This document shows, in pieces, positions 44,148 to 53,821 of a stretch of DNA of 64,000 nucleotides. The stretch lies in the NCBI RefSeq assembly GCF_004117855.1, contig NZ_QWBW01000012.1, positions 1 through 64,000 on the forward strand, written 5' to 3'. Under the pieces are notes generated by a model. The model had not been told where the DNA came from and ran no database searches. It was given only the letters and a program-made list of their open reading frames with translations. This DNA comes from Modicisalibacter coralii (lineage in GTDB: Bacteria; Pseudomonadota; Gammaproteobacteria; Pseudomonadales; Halomonadaceae). The translations under genes were made by a program, and so were the position numbers. Position 1 is the first letter of the stretch. Each line of letters opens with the position of its first letter.

Positions 44148-47100
44148 ATGAATGTTTCGCGTTTCTTCGTCGACCGCCCGATCTTCGCCGCGGTGCTGTC
44201 GATCGTCATGTTCGCGCTCGGCGCGATCTCGATCCCCAACCTGCCGATCGGCGAGTATCCGGAGGTGGTGCCGCCCTCGGTGCTGGTCCGCACGGTCTAC
44301 CCCGGCGCCAACCCCAAGGAGATCGCCGACACCGTCGCCGCGCCGCTCGAGGAGGCGATCACCGGTGTCGAAGGGATGATGTACTACAAGTCGGTCGCCG
44401 GTTCCGACGGGGTGCTGCAGATGACCGTCACCTTCCGCCCCGGCACCGACGCCGAGCAGGCCACGGTGCGGGTGCAGAACCGGGTCAGCCAGGCCCTGGC
44501 GCGCTTGCCCGAGGCGGTGCGCCGCCAGGGCGTGACCACCCAGAAGCAGTCGCCGACCTTTCTGATGGTGGTGCACCTGGTCTCGCCGGACGACCGCTAC
44601 GACACTCTCTACCTGCGCAACTACGCCCGCCTGCACGTGCGCGACCAGCTGGCGCGCATCCCCGGCGTGGGCGAGGCGCAGCTGTTCGGCGGCGGCGACT
44701 ACGCCATGCGCGTGTGGCTCGACCCGGACCGGGTCGCCGCCCACGGCCTCACCGCCGGCGACGTGGTGGCGGCGATCCGCGACCAGAACGTGCAGGTCTC
44801 CGCCGGGCAGATCGGCGGCGAACCGATGCCGGACAGCGACTTCCTGACCCTGATCAACGCCAAGGGGCGCCTGACCAGCGAGGCGGAGTTCGGCGACATC
44901 GTGCTCAAGACCGGCGCCGATGGCGACATTCTCAGACTCAAGGATGTCGCCCGGCTGCAGCTCGGCGCCGGCGACTACACCCTGCGCGCCCGTCTGGATG
45001 GCAAGGACGCGGTGGCGATCGGCATCTTCCAGTCGCCCGGGGCCAACGCGCTGGAGATTCGCGATCAGGTGATCCATACCATGGACGAGCTGGCGACCCA
45101 GTTCCCCGCCGGGCTCGAGTATCGCAGCGTCTACGACACCACGCTGTTCGTCACCGATTCGATCCACTCGGTGATCCAGACCCTGCTGGAAGCGGTGCTG
45201 CTGGTGGTGCTGGTGGTGACGCTGTTCCTGCAGACCTGGCGCGCGTCGCTGATCCCGCTGCGGGCTGGTGCTGGCGATCGGTATCGTCGTCGACGACGCC
45301 ATCGTGGTGGTGGAGAACGTGGAGCGCAACATCGAGCAGGGGCTGGCGCCACGCGCCGCGGCGCATCAGGCAATGCGCGAGGTCTCGGGGCCAATCGTGG
45401 CCATCGGCCTGGTGCTGTGCGCGGTGTTCGTGCCGATGGCCTTTCTCTCCGGGGTGACCGGCCAGTTCTATCGCCAGTTCGCGGTGACCATCGCCATCTC
45501 CACGGTCATCTCGACGATCAACTCGCTGACGCTGTCGCCGGCCCTGGCGGCGATGCTGCTCAGGCCCCACGATGCGCCCAAGGATCGCCTGACGCGGGTG
45601 ATCGACGCCCTGTTCGGCTGGCTGTTCCGGCCCTTCAACCGGCTCTTCAACGCCGGCTCCGAGCGCTACCGGGGCGTGGTGTCGCGCAGCCTGAAACGCC
45701 GCGGCGCGGTGTTCGTGATCTACCTGATCCTGCTCGGGGCCACCAGCTATCTGTTCAAGACGGTGCCGCCCGGGTTCATTCCGGTGCAGGACAAGATGTA
45801 CCTGATCGCCGGCGTCAAGCTGCCCGAGGGCGCCTCCCTCGAGCGCACCGACGCCCTGCTGCGTCAGGTGGTGGATATCGCCATGCACACCGATGGGGTC
45901 GAGCACGCGATCTCGTTCCCGGGGCTCAATGCGCTGCAGTTCACCAACACCTCCAACACCGGCCTGGCGTTTCTGACCCTGACGCCGTTCACCGAGCGCA
46001 CCCGCACGGCAGCGGAGATCAATGCCGAGCTCGCCGGCAAGCTCGCCGCCCTCAAGGACGGCATCGCCTTCTCGTTCATGCCGCCACCGATCCTGGGGCT
46101 CGGCAACGGCTCCGGCTATCAGCTGTTCCTCGAGGATCGCGGCGGCCTCGGCTACGGCCCGCTGCAGGAAGCGGTCAACGCCTTCCAGGGCGCGGTGATG
46201 CAGACCCCGGGGATGTCCTATCCGATCACCAGCTATCAGGCCAACGTGCCCCAGCTCGATGCCGACGTCGACCGCTTGAAGGCCAAGTCCCAGGGGGTGG
46301 CGGTGGCCGATCTCTTCGACACCCTGCAGACCTATCTGGGCTCGACCTACGTCAACGATTTCAACCAGTTCGGCCGCACCTGGCAGGTCATTGCCCAGGC
46401 CGATGCCCCCTACCGCGACAGCGTCGAGGACATCGCCCGCCTGCGCACCCGCAACGCCCAGGGCGAGATGGTACCGATCGGCTCGATGATAAAGGTCCAC
46501 CAGACCTTCGGCCCCGACCCGGTGCTGCGCTTCAACGGCTACCCCGCCGCCGATCTCGCCGGCGAGGCCGACCCGCGGGTGCTCTCCTCGCCCCAGGCGA
46601 TGGCCGAGCTGACCCGGATCGGCGCCCAGGTGCTGCCGGCAGGGATCGACTTCGAGTGGACCGATCTCAGCTATCAGCAGGCGACCCAGGGCAACGCCGC
46701 GCTGATCGTGTTCCCGCTGGCGGTGATGCTGGTGTTCCTGGTGCTGGCCGCGCTCTACGAGAGCTGGACCCTGCCGCTGGCGGTGATCCTGATCGTGCCG
46801 ATGTGCGTGCTCTCGGCGCTGATCGGGGTGCGCCTGGTGGGCGGCGATACCAATATCTTCGTCCAGGTGGGGCTGGTGGTGCTGATCGGGCTGGCGTGCA
46901 AGAACGCGATCCTGATCGTCGAGTTCGCCCGCGAGCTGGAGCTCGAGGGTCGCGAGACCGTGGCCGCGGCGCTGGAAGCCTGCCGTCTGCGCCTGCGCCC
47001 GATCGTCATGACCTCGATCACCTTCACCGCGGCGGTGATACCGCTGGCGCTGGGCCACGGCGCGGGCGCCGAGGTCCGCCAGGCGCTGGGAGTCGCGGTG

Positions 47101-47253
47101 TTCGCCGGCATGCTCGGGGTGACCCTGTTCGGCCTGCTGCTGACCCCGGTGTTCTATGTCGCGCTGCGCAAGCTGGCCGGGCCGCTGAAGCACGCCCATG
47201 CGTCTACGCTGGAGGGGGAGAACGTCGGGCAGCCGAAGGATGGCCACGCCTGA
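44148..47253 (+). pseudogene. RND efflux pump (MexF/AcrB family), disrupted by an internal deletion
   Basis: Two frames together give a nearly complete pump. The first runs from MNVSRFFVDRPIFAAVLS to TWRASLIPL (ending near 45260); the second resumes at GLVLAIGIVVDDAIVVVENV (from about 45262) and runs to 47253. In AcrB-like pumps about 27 residues, covering transmembrane helix 3, lie between these points; here only 1 nt separates them, so about 80 nt are missing and the frame shifts. The proton-relay DD motif of helix 4 is kept. A full-length product cannot form; a sequencing or assembly error is also possible. The second frame has a GTG at 45268 but lacks the first porter domain. Confidence 0.85.
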
Positions 47254-47287
47254 CGCCCCATGCGCGCCAGACACCGGAGTCGACATC

Positions 47288-47824
47288 GTGACACAGCCCT
47301 ATCGGCTCTTCTTCGCCCTGTGGCCGGACAGCGAGTTGCGCGACCGCCTGGCGACGCTGGCCCACGAGGCGCGGCGCCATTGCGGCGGGCGCGCCACGCC
47401 GCCGGACAAGCTGCACCTGACGTTGGCGTTTATCGGCGAGGCTGGCGCGGCGCAGGCCGAGTCGCTGACGGCGGCCACGCGCCGGCTATGCATGGCGCCG
47501 GGTACCTGGCGGCTCGACCATGGCGGGCACTTCCGCGGCGGCGGGATCGTCTGGCTGGGCGGCGACGACGGCGCCGAGACGCTGACGGCGCTGCACCGTC
47601 GACTCGCCGCGCTGGCCGAGGCGGCGGCCGGCCTGCCGTTGCCGTCCGACCGGCCCTTTCGCCCCCACGTCACCCTACGCCGACGCGCCAAGCCGCCACC
47701 CGCCGCCTGGCCGGGGGTCACCCTCGACTGGCACTATCGACGGGTGGCGCTGGTGGCATCAAGCCAGCGAGACGGCCAGCACCGCTATCGGACGCTGGCC
47801 GTCTCGGAGACAGCGTCTGGCTGA
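47288..47824 (+). CDS. thpR: RNA 2',3'-cyclic phosphodiesterase (2'-5' RNA ligase family)
   Basis: 178 residues. Both HxTx motifs of the 2H phosphoesterase family are present: HLTL (in KLHLTLAFIG) and HVTL (in FRPHVTLRRRA). The family opens 2',3'-cyclic phosphates on RNA. I chose the GTG at 47288, which has GGAG upstream; an ATG at 47240 overlaps the end of the pump gene and has no proper ribosome site. Confidence 0.87.
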   Translation: MTQPYRLFFALWPDSELRDRLATLAHEARRHCGGRATPPDKLHLTLAFIGEAGAAQAESLTAATRRLCMAPGTWRLDHGGHFRGGGIVWLGGDDGAETLTALHRRLAALAEAAAGLPLPSDRPFRPHVTLRRRAKPPPAAWPGVTLDWHYRRVALVASSQRDGQHRYRTLAVSETASG

Positions 47825-47839
47825 GGGACCGAGAAGAGA

Positions 47840-48715
47840 TCAGGCCTTGGCGGGCTTGGCCGGGTCGGCGCTGGCCAGCACCTGGGCATAGCCCTCGCGG
47901 AAGGTCGGGTAGCGGAAGTGGTAGCCGGTCTCGCGCAGACGGGTATTGTCGCAGCGCTTGCTGGAACGACGCTTGAGCGGCGATTGCATGGTCTCGCTGC
48001 TCTCGATGCCGAGGCGCTGGGCCAGCCAGGCGGTCACGTCGTGCAGCGGCACCGGTTCGCAGTCGCTGGCCAGATACAGCGGCTCGAGCGGCTGGTCGTC
48101 CAGGGCCCGGCCGATCAGGTGGGCGAGCACCCCGGCACAGTCGTCGCGATGGATGCGATTGGTATACATCGGCGGCACGGCAGCGGCCATGCGACCCTCG
48201 CGAACCTGCTGGATCAAGCGGTCGCGGCCGGGGCCGTAGATCCCCGAGAAGCGCACCACGGTGCCCGGCAGGGCGTGCTCGGTCAGCGCGCGTTCGGCGG
48301 TCAGCATCAGTTGCCCGGAGAAACCGCGCGGCTCGGTCGGCGAGGTCTCGTCGACCTGTTCGCCGTCCTGCTGGGCATAGACGCTGGTCGAGGAGACGAA
48401 GAACACCCGCTTCGGCGCCTTGTCGCGCCGCTCGAGTTCGCCGAGTACCGCCTTCAGCCCGTCGGGATAGGCGGCCCGGTAGGCGCTCTCGTCGAAATGA
48501 TCGGCGCTGGCCACGTAGACCACGATGTCGGCGTCGGGCAGCGACGCCAGCGCGGCCTCGTCGGTGAGGTCGAGAGCCAGCGGCTCGATGCCGGTCCCCT
48601 CGAGCGCCTGCGGACGGCGCCGAACGCCGACCACGCGATGGCCGGCATCGACGAGCAAGCGGCCGAGCGTCGTTCCGATGTCGCCACAGCCGAGAATCAG
48701 ACTGGTATTCTTCAC
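47840..48715 (-). CDS. Extended SDR/NAD-dependent epimerase-like protein (YeeZ type)
   Basis: 291 residues. The Rossmann motif appears as LGCGDIGTTLG near the N-terminus, followed by ADIVVYVASADHFDE, SSTSVYAQQDGE (the Ser and Tyr region) and RFSGIYGPGRDRLI. It resembles E. coli YeeZ; the substrate is unknown. GTG start at 48715 with AGGAG upstream; an ATG at 48748 is possible. Divergent from oxyR. Confidence 0.82.
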   Translation of the reverse strand: MKNTSLILGCGDIGTTLGRLLVDAGHRVVGVRRRPQALEGTGIEPLALDLTDEAALASLPDADIVVYVASADHFDESAYRAAYPDGLKAVLGELERRDKAPKRVFFVSSTSVYAQQDGEQVDETSPTEPRGFSGQLMLTAERALTEHALPGTVVRFSGIYGPGRDRLIQQVREGRMAAAVPPMYTNRIHRDDCAGVLAHLIGRALDDQPLEPLYLASDCEPVPLHDVTAWLAQRLGIESSETMQSPLKRRSSKRCDNTRLRETGYHFRYPTFREGYAQVLASADPAKPAKA

Positions 48716-48786
48716 CTTTACCTGGCTCCTTGGTAAAAACGAAAGCATCCATTGTTGCAACAGGACAGCCCATTGCGGGCCACACC

Positions 48787-49713
48787 ATGACTCTAACAGA
48801 ACTTCGCTATATCGTAACCTTGGCGCAGGAGCGCCATTTCGGCCGGGCCGCCGAGCGCTGCTTCGTCTCGCAGCCGACGTTGTCCGTGGCCGTGAAGAAG
48901 CTCGAGGAGGAGCTCGGGGTGGCGCTGTTCGAGCGTTCCAAGTCGACGGTTCAGGTCACGCCGCTGGGCGAGAAGGTGATCGAGCAGGCCCAGCGCGTGC
49001 TCGAACAGGCCAGCCTGATCCGCGAGCTGGCCAACGAAGGCAAGGATCAGTTGAGCAGCCCGATCCGTATCGGCGCGATCTACACCATCGGCCCTTACCT
49101 GTTTCCCTACCTGATTCCCGAGCTGTCGCGCAGCGCACCGCAGATGCCGCTGTACATCGAGGAGAACTTCACCGCCGAACTGCGACGCAAGCTGCGCAGC
49201 GGCGAACTCGATGCGATCATCGTCGCCCTGCCCTTCACCGAGGCCGACGTGGTCACCCGCGCGCTCTACGACGAGCCCTTCGAGGTACTGATGCCCAGCG
49301 GCCACCCCTGGGCGCAGAAGAAATTCATCGACAAGGACGACCTGGCCCGCGAGCGCCTGCTGCTGCTCGGCGAGGGCCACTGCTTCCGCGACCAGATCCT
49401 CGAGGCCTGCCCGGCGATCGGCAGCCAGCTCAACAACCCGTCCAACACGCTCACCGCCGAGGGCGGCTCGCTGGAGACCATTCGTCACATGGTCGCCTCC
49501 CGGCTGGGCATCACGGTACTGCCCAGTTCGGCGATCGGCACCAACCACTACGAATCGGGGCTGCTGGAGAGCCGGCCGTTCGCCCCCGAGGCACCCAGCC
49601 GCACCGTGGCGATCGCCTGGCGCGCCAGCTTCCCGCGGCCCAAGGCGATCGACGCCCTGATCGAGGCCATCGAACGCTGCCGCCAGCAGCAGGCCGACCC
49701 CGTTCCGGCATGA
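48787..49713 (+). CDS. oxyR: Hydrogen peroxide-sensing regulator OxyR
   Basis: 308 residues. LysR-type helix-turn-helix at the N-terminus (FGRAAERCFVSQPTLSVAVK) and the redox pair Cys199 and Cys208 in GEGHCFRDQILEAC, at exactly the E. coli positions. Oxidation by peroxide forms the disulfide that activates antioxidant genes. Its stop overlaps the recG start (ATGA), a common gammaproteobacterial pair. Confidence 0.96.
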   Translation: MTLTELRYIVTLAQERHFGRAAERCFVSQPTLSVAVKKLEEELGVALFERSKSTVQVTPLGEKVIEQAQRVLEQASLIRELANEGKDQLSSPIRIGAIYTIGPYLFPYLIPELSRSAPQMPLYIEENFTAELRRKLRSGELDAIIVALPFTEADVVTRALYDEPFEVLMPSGHPWAQKKFIDKDDLARERLLLLGEGHCFRDQILEACPAIGSQLNNPSNTLTAEGGSLETIRHMVASRLGITVLPSSAIGTNHYESGLLESRPFAPEAPSRTVAIAWRASFPRPKAIDALIEAIERCRQQQADPVPA

Positions 49714-51791
49714 ATGATCTGGCGCAACCGGTCACCGAACTGACCGGCGTCGGCGAGGCGCTCGCCGCCAAGCTGGCCCGGCTGCGCGTCCAGACGATCG
49801 CCGACCTGCTGTTTCACCTGCCGCTGCGCTATCAGGACCGCACCCGGATCACCCCGATCGGCACCCTGCGCGCCGGCATGGAGGGCGTCGTCGAGGGCGA
49901 GGTGTCGGCCGCCGACGTGGTCAAGGGGCGCCGGCGCAGCCTGCTGGTGCGGCTCAAGGACGACTCGGGGATCATCAGTCTGCGTTTCTTCCACTTTTCG
50001 CCGGCCCAGCAGCAACAGTTCCAGCGCGGCACCCACGTGCGCTGTTTCGGCGAGGCGCGGGCCGGCGCCACCGGGCTCGAGATCTACCACCCCGAGTACC
50101 GGTTGATCGGCACCGGCGAGGCACCGGTCGAGGATCACCTGACGCCGATCTACCCCACCACCGAGGGGCTCACCCAACCGCGCCTGCGCGGGCTGATCGG
50201 CCAGGCGCTCAAGCGGCTCGCCGAGGCCCCCGAGTCGCTGCCCGACGGCATCCCCGAGCCGCTGCGCGAGCGCTTCCGCCTGCCCGGGCTCCACGAGTGC
50301 CTGCGCTACCTGCACGAGCCGCCGCCGGACGCCGATCTCGAGCGCCTCGCCGAGGGCCGTCATCCCACCCAGCGGCGCCTGGCCCTCGAGGAGCTGCTCG
50401 CCCACCAGTTGAGCCTGCGCCAGGTGCGCCTGCGCATCCAGGCCGACGGCGCTCCCGCGCTGCCCTCGGGCCGCGGCCTGCAGGCGCGTTTCGTCGCCCA
50501 GTTGCCGTTCTCGCTGACCGGCGCCCAGCAACGTGTGCTCGACGAGATCGCCCGCGACCTGGAGACCGAGTGCCCGATGCTGCGGCTGGTTCAGGGCGAC
50601 GTCGGCTCGGGCAAGACGGTGGTCGCGGCGATGGCCGCGCTGGCCGCCATCGCCGGTGGCTGCCAGGCGGCGGTGATGGCGCCCACCGAGATTCTCGCCG
50701 AGCAGCATTTCCGCAACTTCCGCGAGTGGTTCGCGCCGCTGGGCATCGAGGTCGCCTGGCTCGCCGGCAAGCTCAAGGGCAAGGCGCGCCTCGATACCAA
50801 GGCGGCGATCGCCGACGGCCGCGCCCAGGTGGTGGTGGGCACCCATGCGCTGTTCCAGGAGGACGTCCACTTCCAGCGCCTGGGCCTGGCGATCGTCGAC
50901 GAGCAGCATCGCTTCGGCGTCCACCAGCGTCTGGCGCTGCGCCAGAAGGGCGAGGCCGGCGGGCTGACCCCGCACCAGTTGATCATGACCGCCACGCCGA
51001 TCCCGCGCACCCTGGCGATGAGCGCCTACGCCGATCTCGACCTGTCGGTGATCGACGAGCTGCCGCCGGGACGCACCCCGGTGCAGACCGTGGCGGTCCC
51101 CGACGAGCGCCGTCCCGAGGTGGTGGCGAGGATCCGCAACGCCTGCGCCGAGGGGCGCCAGGCCTATTGGGTCTGCACGCTGATCGAGGAGTCCGAGGCC
51201 CTGCAGTGCCAGGCCGCCGAGGCGACCCGCGACGCCCTGACCGAGGCTCTGCCGGAACTCGCCGTGGGACTGGTCCACGGGCGCATGAAGGCCGCCGAGA
51301 AGGCGGCGGTGATGGCGGCTTTCAAGAGCGGCGAACTCGACCTGCTGGTCGCCACCACGGTGATCGAGGTGGGCGTCGACGTGCCCAATGCCAGCCTGAT
51401 GATCATCGAGAACCCCGAGCGGCTGGGGCTGTCGCAGCTTCACCAGCTGCGCGGGCGGGTCGGACGTGGGAGCACCGAGAGCTTCTGCGTGCTGCTCTAT
51501 CATCCGCCGCTGTCGGCCCACTCCCGGGAGCGCCTGGCGGTGATGCGCGAGAGCACCGACGGCTTCCGCATCGCCGAGAAGGATCTCGAACTGCGCGGTC
51601 CCGGCGAGGTGCTGGGCACCCGCCAGACCGGCCTGGCGCAGATGAAGATCGCCGACCTGGAGCGCGACCGCGACCTGCTCGAACGGGTCAGCCCGCTGGC
51701 CCGGGCGCTGCTCGAGGAAGCCCCGGATGCCAGCGAGCCCTTGATCCGGCGCTGGCTGGGCGACGAGGCGGGACGCTATGGGCAGGTGTGA
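49710..51791 (+). CDS. recG: ATP-dependent DNA helicase RecG
   Basis: 693 residues. N-terminal wedge/OB domain (LPLRYQDRTRITPIG), Walker A GDVGSGKTVVAA (about 292), DEQH box in IVDEQHRFGVHQR, the TATPIPRTLAM motif and the C-terminal QLRGRVGRG helicase motif VI. It remodels stalled replication forks and Holliday junctions. ATG at 49710 overlaps the oxyR stop. Confidence 0.97.
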   Translation: MNDLAQPVTELTGVGEALAAKLARLRVQTIADLLFHLPLRYQDRTRITPIGTLRAGMEGVVEGEVSAADVVKGRRRSLLVRLKDDSGIISLRFFHFSPAQQQQFQRGTHVRCFGEARAGATGLEIYHPEYRLIGTGEAPVEDHLTPIYPTTEGLTQPRLRGLIGQALKRLAEAPESLPDGIPEPLRERFRLPGLHECLRYLHEPPPDADLERLAEGRHPTQRRLALEELLAHQLSLRQVRLRIQADGAPALPSGRGLQARFVAQLPFSLTGAQQRVLDEIARDLETECPMLRLVQGDVGSGKTVVAAMAALAAIAGGCQAAVMAPTEILAEQHFRNFREWFAPLGIEVAWLAGKLKGKARLDTKAAIADGRAQVVVGTHALFQEDVHFQRLGLAIVDEQHRFGVHQRLALRQKGEAGGLTPHQLIMTATPIPRTLAMSAYADLDLSVIDELPPGRTPVQTVAVPDERRPEVVARIRNACAEGRQAYWVCTLIEESEALQCQAAEATRDALTEALPELAVGLVHGRMKAAEKAAVMAAFKSGELDLLVATTVIEVGVDVPNASLMIIENPERLGLSQLHQLRGRVGRGSTESFCVLLYHPPLSAHSRERLAVMRESTDGFRIAEKDLELRGPGEVLGTRQTGLAQMKIADLERDRDLLERVSPLARALLEEAPDASEPLIRRWLGDEAGRYGQV

Positions 51792-51857
51792 GGCATTTGC
51801 CTCGATACGCCATCACCCGTCTACAAGCCTCCCGCTGACCGATCCACAGGAGCACGC

Positions 51858-52019
51858 ATGAGCGCGACCGAGCAATGCGACATCATTGAGCACAGTGTCA
51901 GCCCGCCACTGAGTGACCAATCATTTGCGGACACATTGCCCGCCGATGTCGTCATCGGTATGTCCTTGAGACCCACCGCCAATGACACGAACAACGGAGG
52001 CAAGGTATGCAGCCCGTGA
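51858..52019 (+). CDS. Small ORF, 53 residues, coupled to the next gene
   Basis: An ATG at 51858 with AGGAG at 5 nt opens a 53-residue frame (MSATEQCDIIEHSVSPPLSD...) ending at 52019, inside the start of the following gene. The downstream gene's GGAGG ribosome site lies within it, so translation may be coupled. I do not recognise the product; it has no membrane segment. It could be a short leader peptide, an antitoxin-like partner or chance. Confidence 0.4.
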   Translation: MSATEQCDIIEHSVSPPLSDQSFADTLPADVVIGMSLRPTANDTNNGGKVCSP

Positions 52020-53473
52020 ATCGTGCTCGGGATATCGATCTGGTCGATGAATTACGCAGCCACCCCGCAGAATTGCCTTGGCTGGAGTTCAAGCAGGACA
52101 ACATCGATCCGGACGTAATCGGCAAGCGCTGTTCCGCCCTCGCCAACGCGGCGCGCGTCGAGGGGCAAGATTGCGGCTATATGCTCTGGGGTATCGACGA
52201 TGCCACGCATGCCGTGGTGGGCACCCGTTTCCAGCCCGACGGCCAGCGCGTCAAGGGGCAGGAGTTGCAGCTCTGGCTCGCCAATCAGCTGCAGCCCAGT
52301 ATCGCTTTCACCTTTCGCGTGATCGATCATCCGGAAGGCCGAGTGGTCATGCTCGAGATCCCCGCCGCTACGACAGCGCCGATCGCCTTCAAGAATATTG
52401 CCTATATCCGCGTCGGTAGCACGACACCCAAGCTAGCCGACTATCCCGAGCGCTATAAGCAGCTCATCGAGTCTCTCCGTCCTTATGTCTGGGAATACGG
52501 CGTGGCACTGTCTTACCAGACGGGCGACGACGTACTGGCACTGATCGACTATGCCCAATATTTTCGCTACACGCGTCAGCCCCTGCCGGACAACCGGGCG
52601 GGGATCTTCGAACGCCTGTCCGCGGATCGGCTCATCGAACGCGATGTCGGCGAGCGATGGAACATCACCCACCTGGGTGCGATGCTTTTTGCCGTGCGCC
52701 TCGAGGACTTCGAGGCGTCGCTATCGCGCAAGGCGGTGCGCCTGGTCGTCTACGATGGCCACAACCGCGCCGCGACAGTCACCCACCGCCTGGATGGCAA
52801 GAAGGGTTACGCCTGTGGCTTCGAGGGGCTGGTCGACTATATCAACGATGTCGTACCGCATAACGAACACATCGGCCGAGCACGCCGCGAATCTCGACCA
52901 CTGTTTCCTGAACTGGCCGTTCGTGAGTTGGTGGCGAATGCGCTGATTCACCAGGACATGACGATTACTGGAGCAGGCCCGCAGATCGAGATATTCCGTG
53001 ACCGGATGGAAATCACCAACCCGGGGCGGCCATTGATCCAGGCAGAACGCATGATCGATCTGCCGCCGCGCTCTCGCAATGAAACGCTGGCTTCTCTCAT
53101 GCGACGGATGAGATTCTGTGAAGAACAGGGCAGCGGCCTGGACAAGGTCGTTGCCGAGGTCGAGCTGTACCAGTTACCGCCCCCGCTGTTTCGAGAAGAG
53201 GGCGACGCCACGCAGGTAGTGCTCTATGGGCCGCGGAAATTCGCTGACATGACGCCTGACGAACGCGTTCGAGCCTGTTATCAGCACGCCGTGCTGAAGT
53301 TCTTGAGTGGCGGGGAGCGGATGAAAAACGCCACGCTTTGCCAACGTTTCGGCATCGATCCCAGAAACGCATCGCAGGCCTCGGCCGTGATCAGGAAGAC
53401 GCAGGCAGCAGGACTGATCAAGGTTGCCGACCCCGATCACCCACGCGCCGGGTACGTCCCGGGCTGGGCGTGA
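52007..53473 (+). CDS. AlbA_2 (Schlafen-like) domain protein with C-terminal ATPase and winged helix
   Basis: 488 residues. N-terminal AlbA_2 domain (LPWLEFKQDNIDPDVIGKRC, GYMLWGIDD, about 20-145), a central region, then a histidine-kinase-type ATP-binding region (PELAVRELVANALIHQDMTI with the N-box-like Glu-Asn, and a Gly-rich EEQGSGLDKVV, about 305-375) and a winged-helix-like tail. These proteins occur in defence islands and near mobile elements and are often called putative DNA-binding or transcriptional regulators. GGAGG precedes the start. Slightly lower GC than the neighbours. Confidence 0.82.
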   Translation: MQPVNRARDIDLVDELRSHPAELPWLEFKQDNIDPDVIGKRCSALANAARVEGQDCGYMLWGIDDATHAVVGTRFQPDGQRVKGQELQLWLANQLQPSIAFTFRVIDHPEGRVVMLEIPAATTAPIAFKNIAYIRVGSTTPKLADYPERYKQLIESLRPYVWEYGVALSYQTGDDVLALIDYAQYFRYTRQPLPDNRAGIFERLSADRLIERDVGERWNITHLGAMLFAVRLEDFEASLSRKAVRLVVYDGHNRAATVTHRLDGKKGYACGFEGLVDYINDVVPHNEHIGRARRESRPLFPELAVRELVANALIHQDMTITGAGPQIEIFRDRMEITNPGRPLIQAERMIDLPPRSRNETLASLMRRMRFCEEQGSGLDKVVAEVELYQLPPPLFREEGDATQVVLYGPRKFADMTPDERVRACYQHAVLKFLSGGERMKNATLCQRFGIDPRNASQASAVIRKTQAAGLIKVADPDHPRAGYVPGWA

Positions 53474-53588
53474 TTTCTTGATCGAGTTTTCATTCTGGGC
53501 GATACCGGCCCTTTCAACCCCTTTTAAAATTCATATAAAACAAAGACTTAAAGACACCATCCATAGCAAGTTTTCTTGATCGGGTTTT
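53474..53588. repeat. 17-bp direct repeats around an AT-rich segment
   Basis: TTTCTTGATCGAGTTTT (53474-53490) begins right after the stop of the AlbA_2 gene and recurs with one change as TTTCTTGATCGGGTTTT at 53572-53588. The AT-rich sequence between them is unlike its surroundings. The pair may mark the edge of an inserted segment. Confidence 0.45.
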
Positions 53589-53618
53589 GATCGACGGGAA
53601 GCAGCACGGGCGTCTGTC

Positions 53619-53792
53619 TCAATCCAGCGGCAGCCGGTTGGTCGACTTCACCTCGCGCAGCGACAGGCTGGAGCGGATATTGGTCACCCCTGGCAGCCGT
53701 CGCAGCTCGCGCTCCACGAACTGGCTGTAATCGTCTAGGTCCTTGGCCACGATGATCAGCAGGAAGTCGTCGTCGCCGGTACGGCACTTCCA
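53619..53792 (-). pseudogene. Lrp/AsnC regulator relic (C-terminal domain only)
   Basis: Reading from 53792 to the stop at 53619, 57 residues match the end of an Lrp ligand domain: [36 protein letters not shown], and STNRLPLD at the end. A TAG lies directly upstream, and the helix-turn-helix and start are absent. It is a truncated gene, cut next to the promoter of the alcohol dehydrogenase. Confidence 0.8.
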
Positions 53793-53821
53793 CTAAACCC
53801 TCCAGCGTACGAGTCATCGCC

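Noticed and set aside
45268-47253. A separate short RND protein from the GTG at 45268
   Set aside because: It begins in the middle of transmembrane helix 4 and lacks the first half; it is the tail of a disrupted gene.
45151-47286. A long minus-strand frame opposite the RND pump
   Set aside because: Antisense to the pump; low-complexity His/Gln/Arg-rich product.
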